A stretch of 64,000 nt of DNA, from the NCBI RefSeq assembly GCF_900112595.1, contig NZ_FOMI01000008.1:124001-188000 (forward strand). The letters are read 5' to 3'. The stretch is from Algibacter pectinivorans (lineage in GTDB: Bacteria; Bacteroidota; Bacteroidia; Flavobacteriales; Flavobacteriaceae). The notes beneath the pieces were generated by a model. That model made no database searches, had not been told where the DNA came from, and saw only the letters and a list, made by a program, of their open reading frames with translations. A program made the position numbers and the translations under genes. How positions within the stretch are numbered: the first letter of the stretch is position 1; each line of letters begins with the position of its first letter. Below are positions 33,916 through 41,778 of the stretch, piece after piece.

Positions 33916-34863
33916 TTACAGCATTTTAGCATTTTCATTAAAAGTATAACCGTTTAAAAGCGATGTTATATCCATAGCGCGTTTCCCGGGAAGTTTAATT
34001 TCTTTAATAATTATGTAACCATTTGTTACTGCTACCTTTAGTGTTTTCTTTGTAGAAATTATCTTTCCAGCCTCTAAATTATGTTGTTCTTTCTCTTTTT
34101 CTACCTTATATATTTTAATATCTAAAGCCTCATCATCATTTATTAAGGTACACCAAGCAGCAGGATAAGGCGATAAACCTCTAATATGGTTAAAAATAGC
34201 ATCCATAGGAGCCTTCCAATCTATCTTGCAGTTGTCCTTATTAAGTTTGTAAGCTGTTTTAATATCACTAGTGTCCTTCTGCTTAATGGTTTCAACCTTG
34301 CCATTTTCAATTAAACCAACCGTTTTTAATACCAACGCGCTTCCAATAGCCATTAGGGTATCATGTAAACTACCAGCATTCTCATCGGGCTTAATAGCAA
34401 TGCCCTCTTGCAGAATCATATCGCCCGTATCAATTTTCTCATCAATAAAAAAGGTAGAAACCCCAGTTTTAGTTTCACCATTTATAATAGCCCAATTTAT
34501 TGGCGCTGCACCTCGGTAATTAGGAAGTAGTGATGCATGTAAGTTAAACGTACCATATTCTGGCATTTGCCAAACCTGTTTTGGTAACATTCTAAACGCT
34601 ACAACTATTTGTAAGTTAGCATTAAGGGCTTTTAATTCAGCAAGAAAGGCTTCGTTTTTTAAATTAGTAGGCTGTAAAATTGTTAAATCTTGCGATTTGG
34701 CATATTGCTTTACAGCACTCTCATTAAGTTTTCTGCCACGTCCAGCAGGTTTGTCTGGTGCAGTAATAACACCAACTATATTATAATTATGTTCTACTAA
34801 TGTTTGTAATGTGGCAACGGCAAAATCTGGTGTGCCCATAAAAACAATTCTTAAATCTTTCAT
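33916..34863 (-). CDS. fmt: Methionyl-tRNA formyltransferase
   Basis: A 315-residue protein: RIVFMGTPDFAVATLQTL, PDKPAGRGRKL, the catalytic-site segment LHASLLPNYRGAAPINWAI and DTGDMILQ, then the C-terminal OB-fold (LSPYPAAWCTL). It formylates initiator Met-tRNA using 10-formyl-THF. Transcribed in the same direction as the HU gene, 189 nt upstream of it. In many Flavobacteriia it lies next to recQ, as here, where only a small membrane-protein gene and a repeat separate them. Confidence 0.97.
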   Translation of the reverse strand: MKDLRIVFMGTPDFAVATLQTLVEHNYNIVGVITAPDKPAGRGRKLNESAVKQYAKSQDLTILQPTNLKNEAFLAELKALNANLQIVVAFRMLPKQVWQMPEYGTFNLHASLLPNYRGAAPINWAIINGETKTGVSTFFIDEKIDTGDMILQEGIAIKPDENAGSLHDTLMAIGSALVLKTVGLIENGKVETIKQKDTSDIKTAYKLNKDNCKIDWKAPMDAIFNHIRGLSPYPAAWCTLINDDEALDIKIYKVEKEKEQHNLEAGKIISTKKTLKVAVTNGYIIIKEIKLPGKRAMDITSLLNGYTFNENAKML

Positions 34864-34880
34864 TTTTTTCTTTTATATTT

Positions 34881-34973
34881 TGGCGTTACCCATAAAGGGT
34901 CGGGCTTTCCAATACAAGTCCTCGCACTTCCTTCGTCAGGCTGTGGGCTATCCTTTTCAATCCCTAACGCGGG
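34881..34973 (-). repeat. Dispersed intergenic repeat, copy A
   Basis: A roughly 90-bp element with outer inverted hexamers GCGTTA (34883-34888) and TAACGC (34965-34970). On the minus strand its centre contains GGATAGCCCACAGCCTGACG and GTGCGAGGACTTG. Related copies lie at 38202, 48416 and 59691. Confidence 0.85.
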
Positions 34974-35067
34974 TATGTTTGCTTAATTCTGTCTTTTTAT
35001 TTTAAAAAAATAGTATTCTTACTGTGGTTCGTTTATTATGTAAATAAGCTTTTTTTTCGACTATAGT

Positions 35068-35526
35068 TTACTGTTTTAAGAGCTCTTTAAAGCGTTTTAA
35101 AAGTTTTTTATCTTCTTGCTGTACCACATATACTATTAGAATATAAAGTATTGGGAATAAAAAGAAAAATGCTACTGGAATTCCTAAATTAAAAATAAAC
35201 TCAATTAATAACATTCCAATAGGAGGTAAAAGTAAATACATTAACCAGTATTTACTTTTAGTAGTTAAATTTATTTCTGTTTCAAAATCATTTATTGCTT
35301 TTAATGTACCCGTAGCAATAATATCGCTTTTGGTGTTTGCGTAATGCGTATCAAATAAACGGCTAGAGCCAAACGAAAAATTTAAACTAATTATAAAACT
35401 ATCTTCTGATAGCCACTTAAAGTGAATTTTTTTCTCCTTGGAATCGATTATTTGTTTTAACGTCTTAATACCTACGTTAACTTTAATCCTCTCATTTTTA
35501 GGTTTAATGTGTTTAAAAATAGTCAT
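35068..35526 (-). CDS. Small membrane protein of unknown function
   Basis: A 152-residue protein. The N-terminal about 90 residues are predicted soluble (MTIFKHIKPKNERIKVNVGI, FSFGSSRLFDTHYANTKSD). Two adjacent hydrophobic segments follow (YLLLPPIGMLLIEFIFNLG and VAFFFLFPILYILIVYVV), then a short basic tail. I do not recognise a family. It is downstream of recQ on the same strand, separated by about 117 nt. Confidence 0.6.
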   Translation of the reverse strand: MTIFKHIKPKNERIKVNVGIKTLKQIIDSKEKKIHFKWLSEDSFIISLNFSFGSSRLFDTHYANTKSDIIATGTLKAINDFETEINLTTKSKYWLMYLLLPPIGMLLIEFIFNLGIPVAFFFLFPILYILIVYVVQQEDKKLLKRFKELLKQ

Positions 35527-35643
35527 TTAGTTTACGTTCTTGCTATGGTATTAAAATTAGCAACTTTAAAATGGTTTTTAAAGTTAATTTCCAGCGTTAA
35601 ACGAAGGTATTAGAAAGTTTTTACAAAGTCAAATAACTCACAC

Positions 35644-37551
35644 CTATAAATGGCTTAATTTATAAGTATTTGTTGGTGTAATTACAATTATTTGGTGTTC
35701 TAATAATAATTTTAGTACAGGTTTTAAAGCCTCCTGCTCACATTGTAATTGTTTTACCATAGCGCGCGACGATTGGTCGCCATTTTCAAGCAACTCAATA
35801 ATACGTTTTTTAAGCGTTTTACCATCTGCAGGCTTTTTTTTATCATGCTTGGCTTGTATACACACCGAGCAAATGCCACAGTTTTCAGCATCGGTTTCAC
35901 CAAAATAGGAGAGTAGCTGTATACTTTTACAAACCAATTCGTTTTCAACATAATCTAACATGGCTTTTACTTGCCCTTGTTTTAATTTATTTTGTTGCTC
36001 GATAGTTTTAGCTATTCGGTTTATGGTTTTATCATCTTCCCGAGGTTCAATAAACGTAACTTGTGCATCGGTTTTTGCTAGGTTTAATGTAATAATCTCG
36101 TCCTTTTCTAATTCTTGTAATATATTGGTTAATCTGCCCTCGGATATGGCTGCTTTTTCGCAAATCTTTTTAAGATCTATTTTTGTAACATGATCGAACA
36201 CACCGCCATAAAGGCGTAAAATAGATTTTACTATAATTCCGAAATTTTGGTGCGTCTCCAAATAGTTAAACAAGGCTTTGTTTGAAATTATAAATTGTAC
36301 GGTTACCTTGTTTTTAAATTGTTTGGATAAGGTTATTATGCTATTTCTGTCTAATATTAACAAGGCATTATAACAGGTTATAGCACTAAATTTATAGGTT
36401 TTACAAAAGGTATTAAAATCGAAATCGAAGGTTAAATATTCGCCTTCGCCATACGATATTTGAAAATAGTTGCACAACTTTCTATACACTTGTTTTACCA
36501 AGCTTACCGTAGGTAACACACTTAAAAATTGGTTTTTAACCAAAGCTTTATCGCTATCGTTTTTTAAAATTACAGCAAAAGCTTTGTCGCCGTTTCGTCC
36601 TACACGACCAGCTTCTTGAAAATAACTCTCAATACTTTCGGGTAAAGTAAGATGAATAACGGTTTTTACATCGGGCTTATCTATGCCCATACCAAAGGCA
36701 TTGGTGGCTACCATAACTTGTTTTTGGTTGTTTAACCAAGCCGCCATGTTTGCATCTTTCTCAACATTTGAAAGTCCGCCGTGATAATGCGTAGCAGTAA
36801 TTTTTTTAGAACTTAAAAAGGCACTTATATCTAGCGTTTGTTTTCGGTTACGAACATAGATTATAGACGATGCACTGTTTTTTTTTAATATGGTTTCTAG
36901 CCTATAATATTTATCGTTTTCATGAAAAACCATATACGCCAAATTTGGCCTATAAAACGATTGTTTAAATATTTTAGGATCTATAAAATCCAACTCGTTT
37001 ACAATATCTTGTACCACTTCTGGTTTTGCCGAAGCGGTTAAGGCTACCACATTTACACTGGGTTGTAGTTGGCGTAATAACGTAATGTTTTTGTATGCTG
37101 GCCTAAAATCGCTGCCCCATTGCGAGATGCAATGCGCCTCGTCTACAGCTATTAAGTTTACCGGCATTTGTTGTATACGGCTTTGTACCAACTCTTGTTG
37201 CAAGCGCTCTGGCGATAGGTATAAAAACTTGTAGTTACCGTAAATGCAATTATCTAAAAGGGTGTCAAGCTCTTTATACGTTATGCCGCTAGTAATAGCC
37301 ATGGCTTTTATACCTTTGTTATTTAAGGCTAAAACCTGGTCTTTCATTAATGCTATTAACGGCGAAACGACTATGCAAATCCCTTTTTTTGCCAAAGCTG
37401 GTATTTGGAAGCACATCGATTTTCCGCCACCTGTTGGTAGTAATACAAAAGTGTCTTCGCCTGCAATAACTGCATTAATTATGGCTTCTTGTTGCGGCCT
37501 AAAACTTGTGTATTTCCAATAGCGTTCTAATATGTAAATGGGATGTTCCAT
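35644..37551 (-). CDS. recQ: RecQ-family ATP-dependent DNA helicase
   Basis: A 635-residue helicase: Walker A LLPTGGGKSMCFQIPAL, IVVSPLIALMKDQ, DEAHCISQWGSDFRPAY, ALTASA and the motif VI region QEAGRVGRNGDKA. The RecQ zinc module appears as CKSIQLLSYFGE..NCGICSVC. The C-terminal winged-helix region is present, but I see no clear HRDC domain, a common short form in Bacteroidota. It unwinds DNA 3' to 5' in repair. The start is 1 nt from the stop of the NadR-like NTPase gene, so the two are coupled. Confidence 0.94.
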   Translation of the reverse strand: MEHPIYILERYWKYTSFRPQQEAIINAVIAGEDTFVLLPTGGGKSMCFQIPALAKKGICIVVSPLIALMKDQVLALNNKGIKAMAITSGITYKELDTLLDNCIYGNYKFLYLSPERLQQELVQSRIQQMPVNLIAVDEAHCISQWGSDFRPAYKNITLLRQLQPSVNVVALTASAKPEVVQDIVNELDFIDPKIFKQSFYRPNLAYMVFHENDKYYRLETILKKNSASSIIYVRNRKQTLDISAFLSSKKITATHYHGGLSNVEKDANMAAWLNNQKQVMVATNAFGMGIDKPDVKTVIHLTLPESIESYFQEAGRVGRNGDKAFAVILKNDSDKALVKNQFLSVLPTVSLVKQVYRKLCNYFQISYGEGEYLTFDFDFNTFCKTYKFSAITCYNALLILDRNSIITLSKQFKNKVTVQFIISNKALFNYLETHQNFGIIVKSILRLYGGVFDHVTKIDLKKICEKAAISEGRLTNILQELEKDEIITLNLAKTDAQVTFIEPREDDKTINRIAKTIEQQNKLKQGQVKAMLDYVENELVCKSIQLLSYFGETDAENCGICSVCIQAKHDKKKPADGKTLKKRIIELLENGDQSSRAMVKQLQCEQEALKPVLKLLLEHQIIVITPTNTYKLSHL

Positions 37552-37552
37552 A

Positions 37553-38092
37553 CTACATATTAACGGTGTTTAAAATAAAATCTGTACGTTCTTTAACGGT
37601 ACCAAAAGGTACATCAATAAGTTTGTAATTAAAGGATTTGTAGGTGTTAACTAGGTGGTCGTGTATTTGTTGTGCTTGATCGAAGGTTTCGTAGCGCTCG
37701 TTGTCGCTTGTGTAAATAGCTTCCCAGGGTTTTAATATAAAAACCAAATTGTAAACGGCTTTTTTACAAGTTTGCACAAAGTTTTCGGGGTAAGTGTCTC
37801 CAATAAAATCCATATAGGCAAGTACATCGTGCACACCACGATCAAAAAAAACGGTTTGGTTTTTATAGAGGTCGGCTTCTAAAAATTGTTGCTGCCTGCC
37901 TTGTAAAAGGCGTTCGCTAAATAATAAAGGGTTGGTTAAAAATAGTTGGTCTACACCATCCTTTTTAGCATCTAGGGTTACTTGTCGCGAAATTTCTTCG
38001 AGACAAATATGGCCTTGTTGTATTAATGCGTTAATTAAAGTAGATTTTCCGGTTCCGGGACCACCTGTAATTACTATTTTGTTTGTGCTCAA
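37553..38092 (-). CDS. AAA_28-type NTPase/kinase (NadR-like)
   Basis: A 179-residue P-loop protein with VITGGPGTGKSTLINALIQQG at the start, EEISRQVT, FFDRGVHDVLAYMDF (Walker-B-like DRG) and YETFDQAQQIHDHLV. The pattern matches the AAA_28 family, whose best-known relative is the nucleoside kinase part of NadR. Substrate not known. It lies directly upstream of recQ with almost no gap, so is likely cotranscribed. Confidence 0.85.
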   Translation of the reverse strand: MSTNKIVITGGPGTGKSTLINALIQQGHICLEEISRQVTLDAKKDGVDQLFLTNPLLFSERLLQGRQQQFLEADLYKNQTVFFDRGVHDVLAYMDFIGDTYPENFVQTCKKAVYNLVFILKPWEAIYTSDNERYETFDQAQQIHDHLVNTYKSFNYKLIDVPFGTVKERTDFILNTVNM

Positions 38093-38201
38093 TGCTGTTT
38101 TATTTGCCGTAAAAATCGGAATTTTAATGATGAAAAAAAAGTAGAAGCCTAACTATTGTATATAGGCTGTGGTTTTTGGCACTGTATTTTGCTGGCGTAT
38201 A

Positions 38202-38296
38202 GTTGCGCTAGGGGTTGTAGTGGATAGCCCACAGCCCGACGTAGGAGGTGCGAGGACTTGAAATGAAAAACCCGACCCCTTTTTGGGTAGCGCCCA
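38202..38296 (+). repeat. Dispersed intergenic repeat, copy B
   Basis: Outer inverted hexamers GCGCTA (38205-38210) and TAGCGC (38288-38293), with the centre GGATAGCCCACAGCCCGACG and GTGCGAGGACTTG on the plus strand, then AACCCGACCCC. Compared with copy A both hexamers differ by one base and still pair. Confidence 0.87.
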
Positions 38297-38336
38297 AATA
38301 ATAATATTTAATGTTTTTAAATGTGGTTTGCTGCCG

Positions 38337-38344
38337 TATATTTG
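38337..38344 (+). promoter_or_regulatory. Bacteroidota -7 box before the DUF493 gene
   Basis: TATATTTG fits TAnnTTTG, with a start site expected a few nt downstream, giving a very short leader before ATG 38362. Confidence 0.55.
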
Positions 38345-38361
38345 TAGTTTAATTTATAATT

Positions 38362-38655
38362 ATGAGCACACCTCCAAATTCTGAAGAGTTTTACAAAAAG
38401 TTAAAAATCCAATTAGAAGATACCTCGCTTTGGCCTAGTGAGTATTTGTATAAATTTATTGTAATTTCTGATAAGGAAAAGATAGAGCAAATAGAATCTA
38501 TTTTTAACTATTTAGGCGCTGTTATTGAAACTAAGGAGTCTAAAAACGGTAAGTATACTAGTGTTTCTATTAATGTTACCATGAAAAACCCCGATGCTGT
38601 TATTACTAAATACAAAGAAGTTGCAGAAAAGGTTGAGGGTGTGATTAGTCTTTAG
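38362..38655 (+). CDS. DUF493 family protein
   Basis: A 97-residue protein: EEFYKKLKIQLEDTSLWPSEYLYKFI, then EQIESIFNYLGAVIE and KYTSVSINVTMKNPDAVITKYKEVAEKVEGVISL. This ferredoxin-like (YbeD-type) family is widespread; the function is unknown. A TATATTTG box at 38337-38344 lies 18 nt before the ATG. The next gene follows after 67 nt in the same direction. Confidence 0.9.
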   Translation: MSTPPNSEEFYKKLKIQLEDTSLWPSEYLYKFIVISDKEKIEQIESIFNYLGAVIETKESKNGKYTSVSINVTMKNPDAVITKYKEVAEKVEGVISL

Positions 38656-38722
38656 TTTTTTTTCGTATTTTGCGCATGCATAGAATACTACATGCAAAAA
38701 CATATAACTCTACACATTTATT

Positions 38723-39373
38723 TTGATAGATAATTTAGAATACAACACCGAGCGTGAACATTTAATTATTCCTGAGTATGGTCGCCATATGCAAAAAATG
38801 ATTAACCATGCTAAAACACTTGAAACAAAAGAGGAACGTAATAAGGTAGCTAAGGCTATTATTGCCGTAATGGGTAATATGCAACCGCACTTAAGAGATG
38901 TTCCAGATTTTCAGCATAAACTTTGGGATCAGCTTTTTATAATGTCTAATTTTGAATTGGATGTTGATTCGCCTTACGAAATTCCTACCAAGGAAATTTA
39001 CGAAGAGCGTCCTGAACCATTGGAATATCCACAAAATTTTCCAAAATATCGTTTTTACGGAAACAATATTAAAACCATGATTGATGTGGCAAATACCTGG
39101 GAAGAGGGCGAGCTTAAAGAGGCTTTAACGTTTACTATTGCCAACCACATGAAAAAGTGTTTTTTAAATTGGAATAAGGACACCGTTGAGGATGCTGTTA
39201 TTTTTGACCATTTATACGAGCTTTCTGGTGGTAAATTAAACTTAAAGAGCTCAGATGAGGATTTATCAGACTCTACAAGCTTATTGCGTACTAAAGGGAA
39301 ATACTCTAACAACAATAATAAGAAATCGCACCAGAAAAAGAATTCTAATAACCGTCAAAGAAAACGCTACTAA
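38723..39373 (+). CDS. DUF4290 family protein
   Basis: A 216-residue protein with the family's EYNTEREHLIIPEYGRHMQKM start and FYGNNIKTMIDVANTWEEGEL, EALTFTIANHMKKCFLNWNKD. The tail is Asn/Lys-rich and probably disordered (NNNNKKSHQKKNSNNRQRKR), which could bind RNA. The family is restricted to Bacteroidota and has no known function. The start is TTG at 38723: the only nearby ATG (38691) is in another frame, and the conserved DNLEYNTERE begins right after it. It ends 7 nt before murA, as is usual in this group. Confidence 0.9.
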   Translation: MIDNLEYNTEREHLIIPEYGRHMQKMINHAKTLETKEERNKVAKAIIAVMGNMQPHLRDVPDFQHKLWDQLFIMSNFELDVDSPYEIPTKEIYEERPEPLEYPQNFPKYRFYGNNIKTMIDVANTWEEGELKEALTFTIANHMKKCFLNWNKDTVEDAVIFDHLYELSGGKLNLKSSDEDLSDSTSLLRTKGKYSNNNNKKSHQKKNSNNRQRKRY

Positions 39374-39380
39374 TCAAAGC

Positions 39381-40691
39381 ATGGGAACATTCAAAATTGA
39401 AGGTGGTCACCAACTAAAAGGAAAAATACAACCTCAAGGTGCCAAAAACGAAGCATTACAAATTTTATGTGCTGTGTTACTAACTCCAGAACTTGTAACA
39501 ATTAATAATATCCCAGATATTGTTGATGTAAATAAACTAATAAGCTTATTAAAAAAGTTAGGTGTAAAGGTAGAAAAACTAGCAAAAGGCTCTTATACCT
39601 TTAAGGCAGATAATGTTGATTTAGACTACTTAGAGTCCGATCAATTTAAAATTGATGGTCGTGGTTTACGCGGTTCTATAATGATTGTTGGCCCTTTATT
39701 AGCACGTTTTGGTAGAGGATATATTCCTAAACCTGGAGGCGATAAAATTGGTAGACGACGTTTAGATACTCATTTTGAAGGTTTAATAAAACTTGGTGCT
39801 AAATTTGGTTACAGCAAAGAGGAGCAGTTTTATGGTGTTGAAGCTAAAAGACTTAAAGGTACTTACATGTTGCTTGAAGAGGCTTCTGTAACTGGAACTG
39901 CTAATATTTTGATGGCTGCTGTGTTAGCAGAAGGCCAAACCACTATATACAACGCAGCTTGCGAACCGTATTTGCAACAACTTTGTAAAATGCTAAATAG
40001 AATGGGCGCCAAAATTAGTGGTGTGGGTTCTAATATGTTAATTGTTGATGGTGTTGATAGTTTAGGTGGTACCGAGCATAGAATGCTTCCTGATATGATT
40101 GAAATAGGAAGTTGGATAGGGCTTGCTGCTATGACAAAAAGTGAGCTTACCATTACAAATGTATCTTGGAATGATTTAGGAATAATTCCTGAAACGTTTA
40201 GAAAATTAGGTATTACGGTTGAAAAACAAGGTGATGATATTCATATTCCTGCGCATACAGATGGTTATGAAATACAAAGCTTTATTGACGGGTCTATATT
40301 AACTATTTCTGATGCGCCTTGGCCAGGATTTACACCAGATTTACTAAGTATTATTTTGGTTGTTGCTACCCAAGCTAGAGGTAGTGTTTTAATACACCAA
40401 AAAATGTTTGAAAGTCGCTTATTCTTTGTGGATAAGTTAATAGACATGGGCGCAAAAATTATTCTTTGCGATCCGCATCGCGCTACTGTTATTGGTCACG
40501 ATTATAAATCGACTTTAAAGGCTACTACCATGACATCGCCAGATATTCGTGCTGGAGTTTCATTGTTAATTGCTGCACTTTCTGCAAAGGGAACCTCTAC
40601 AATTCAAAATATAGAACAAATTGATCGTGGTTACGAGAATATTGACGAAAGATTAAGAGCAATTGGAGCTAGAATAGAGCGTATAAACTAG
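39381..40691 (+). CDS. murA: UDP-N-acetylglucosamine 1-carboxyvinyltransferase
   Basis: 436 residues from ATG 39381 (MGTFKIEGGHQLKGKIQPQG). An in-frame upstream extension overlaps the DUF4290 gene and is not conserved. Signatures: QGAKNEALQIL, GRGLRGSIMIVGPLLARFG, and the PEP-loop region around residue 115, where this protein has PKPGGDKIGRRRLDTH in place of the Cys-containing loop, so the usual fosfomycin-target Cys appears to be Asp or shifted. DIRAGVSLLIAALSAKG and RGYENIDERLRAIGA close the fold. It catalyses the first step of peptidoglycan precursor synthesis. Confidence 0.95.
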   Translation: MGTFKIEGGHQLKGKIQPQGAKNEALQILCAVLLTPELVTINNIPDIVDVNKLISLLKKLGVKVEKLAKGSYTFKADNVDLDYLESDQFKIDGRGLRGSIMIVGPLLARFGRGYIPKPGGDKIGRRRLDTHFEGLIKLGAKFGYSKEEQFYGVEAKRLKGTYMLLEEASVTGTANILMAAVLAEGQTTIYNAACEPYLQQLCKMLNRMGAKISGVGSNMLIVDGVDSLGGTEHRMLPDMIEIGSWIGLAAMTKSELTITNVSWNDLGIIPETFRKLGITVEKQGDDIHIPAHTDGYEIQSFIDGSILTISDAPWPGFTPDLLSIILVVATQARGSVLIHQKMFESRLFFVDKLIDMGAKIILCDPHRATVIGHDYKSTLKATTMTSPDIRAGVSLLIAALSAKGTSTIQNIEQIDRGYENIDERLRAIGARIERIN

Positions 40692-40692
40692 T

Positions 40693-40920
40693 TTACGACG
40701 CTTTGAAGTTAGAATGTACTACGGTTAAATTTGGCTGAAATTCGTTTTCGTTTTCTTGGTCGTTTCTTAATGTTTCAACATAATCTTTTAGAATAGATAG
40801 TGGTATGTTTATGCATTGTGCTGTACTTATATGTCGTTTAAATTCTATCTCTAGCATTTCATCTTTTTTATTAAAATTAATATTTTTAATAACTGAAGGT
40901 TTTAAGTTTAGGCGTATCAT
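40693..40920 (-). CDS. Small protein, possibly KTSC-like
   Basis: 75 residues if ATG 40920 is the start (MIRLNLKPSVIKNINFNKKD). An earlier in-frame ATG at 40986 would add 22 non-conserved, hydrophobic residues. The segment ..INFNKKDEMLEIEFKRH.. faintly resembles KTSC-type small beta domains. Convergent with murA and 1 nt from it. Function unknown. Confidence 0.55.
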   Translation of the reverse strand: MIRLNLKPSVIKNINFNKKDEMLEIEFKRHISTAQCINIPLSILKDYVETLRNDQENENEFQPNLTVVHSNFKAS

Positions 40921-41105
40921 AACTATTTGGTAATTAATGGGTTTAGTGTAAATATAGGCCAAAATCTGGATTCGTAAAATACGCATAAGTACGTATTTTA
41001 TGTTTTTCAGCGTTTAAAATAATAATGAAAACCCAATAAAATTAGGGTTTAAAGATGTTTTTATTGATAATGTGTTTGCTTAGGTTTAGGCAAAAAAAAA
41101 GAGTT

Positions 41106-41759
41106 TTACCTGAGGTGTTTTGAAATGCTTTTTAATACAACTTGCGCCGCAATATCATTTCCCTTTTTAGAAGGAAGGAAATTATCATCGCCGTAATAGT
41201 CAAATTTCTTAGTTTTATCGAAGTACGATTTCCATACCTGTCCTACAGGGCATAATACATCATCGTTGGTTTCTGAAACAAGTTGGTAATTTAGTATTTC
41301 GGTATCGAATGTAATAAAGTGATCTAGAGTTGGCCAGCACATAAAAAAGGCCAATATTACACTGTTTTCTTTACAAAGTTTACTATACCTGTTACTGTAA
41401 TCGACTAAATTATCGTAACTATTAATGCGATTAGTGGGGTTTTGTTGAATAACAACCACATCATAAACCTTACTGCTTATTAAACTTTGTACACCACTTT
41501 TATTCCAATGGTCGGAATAATTGTAGTTTGAAGTAGCAATCATTTTAGTTTCTATGGTATAACCAGAATACTTCGCTTTTTTCTTTACCGCAGCGGGTAG
41601 ATTGTGAGTAGAAATAATATCGTTACCAATAAAAAGAATTTTATGAATATCTTCTTTTTTCTTTAATCTGTCTATCTCATTATTTTGACTACTAACATTT
41701 AAGATAACACACAAACAAAACAGTGTTGTAAAGCAATACTTTAAAAAACGATATGGCAT
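41106..41759 (-). CDS. Exported SGNH/DUF4886-like protein
   Basis: 217 residues from ATG 41759; a longer frame would overlap the peptidase gene. An N-terminal signal sequence (RFLKYCFTTLFCLCVILNVSSQ) is followed by KILFIGNDIISTHNLP, which resembles the GNS.. block I of SGNH-type DUF4886 proteins with Ser replaced by Asp. VYDVVVIQQNP and PSKKGNDIAAQVVL match later blocks. The changed nucleophile position makes hydrolase activity doubtful. It follows the M1 peptidase gene on the same strand (20-nt gap). Confidence 0.6.
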   Translation of the reverse strand: MPYRFLKYCFTTLFCLCVILNVSSQNNEIDRLKKKEDIHKILFIGNDIISTHNLPAAVKKKAKYSGYTIETKMIATSNYNYSDHWNKSGVQSLISSKVYDVVVIQQNPTNRINSYDNLVDYSNRYSKLCKENSVILAFFMCWPTLDHFITFDTEILNYQLVSETNDDVLCPVGQVWKSYFDKTKKFDYYGDDNFLPSKKGNDIAAQVVLKSISKHLR

Positions 41760-41778
41760 TTGTTTTATGAGTACGTTG

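Noticed and set aside
39255-39380. N-terminal extension of MurA
   Set aside because: The extra 42 residues overlap the DUF4290 coding region; the conserved MurA start begins at ATG 39381.
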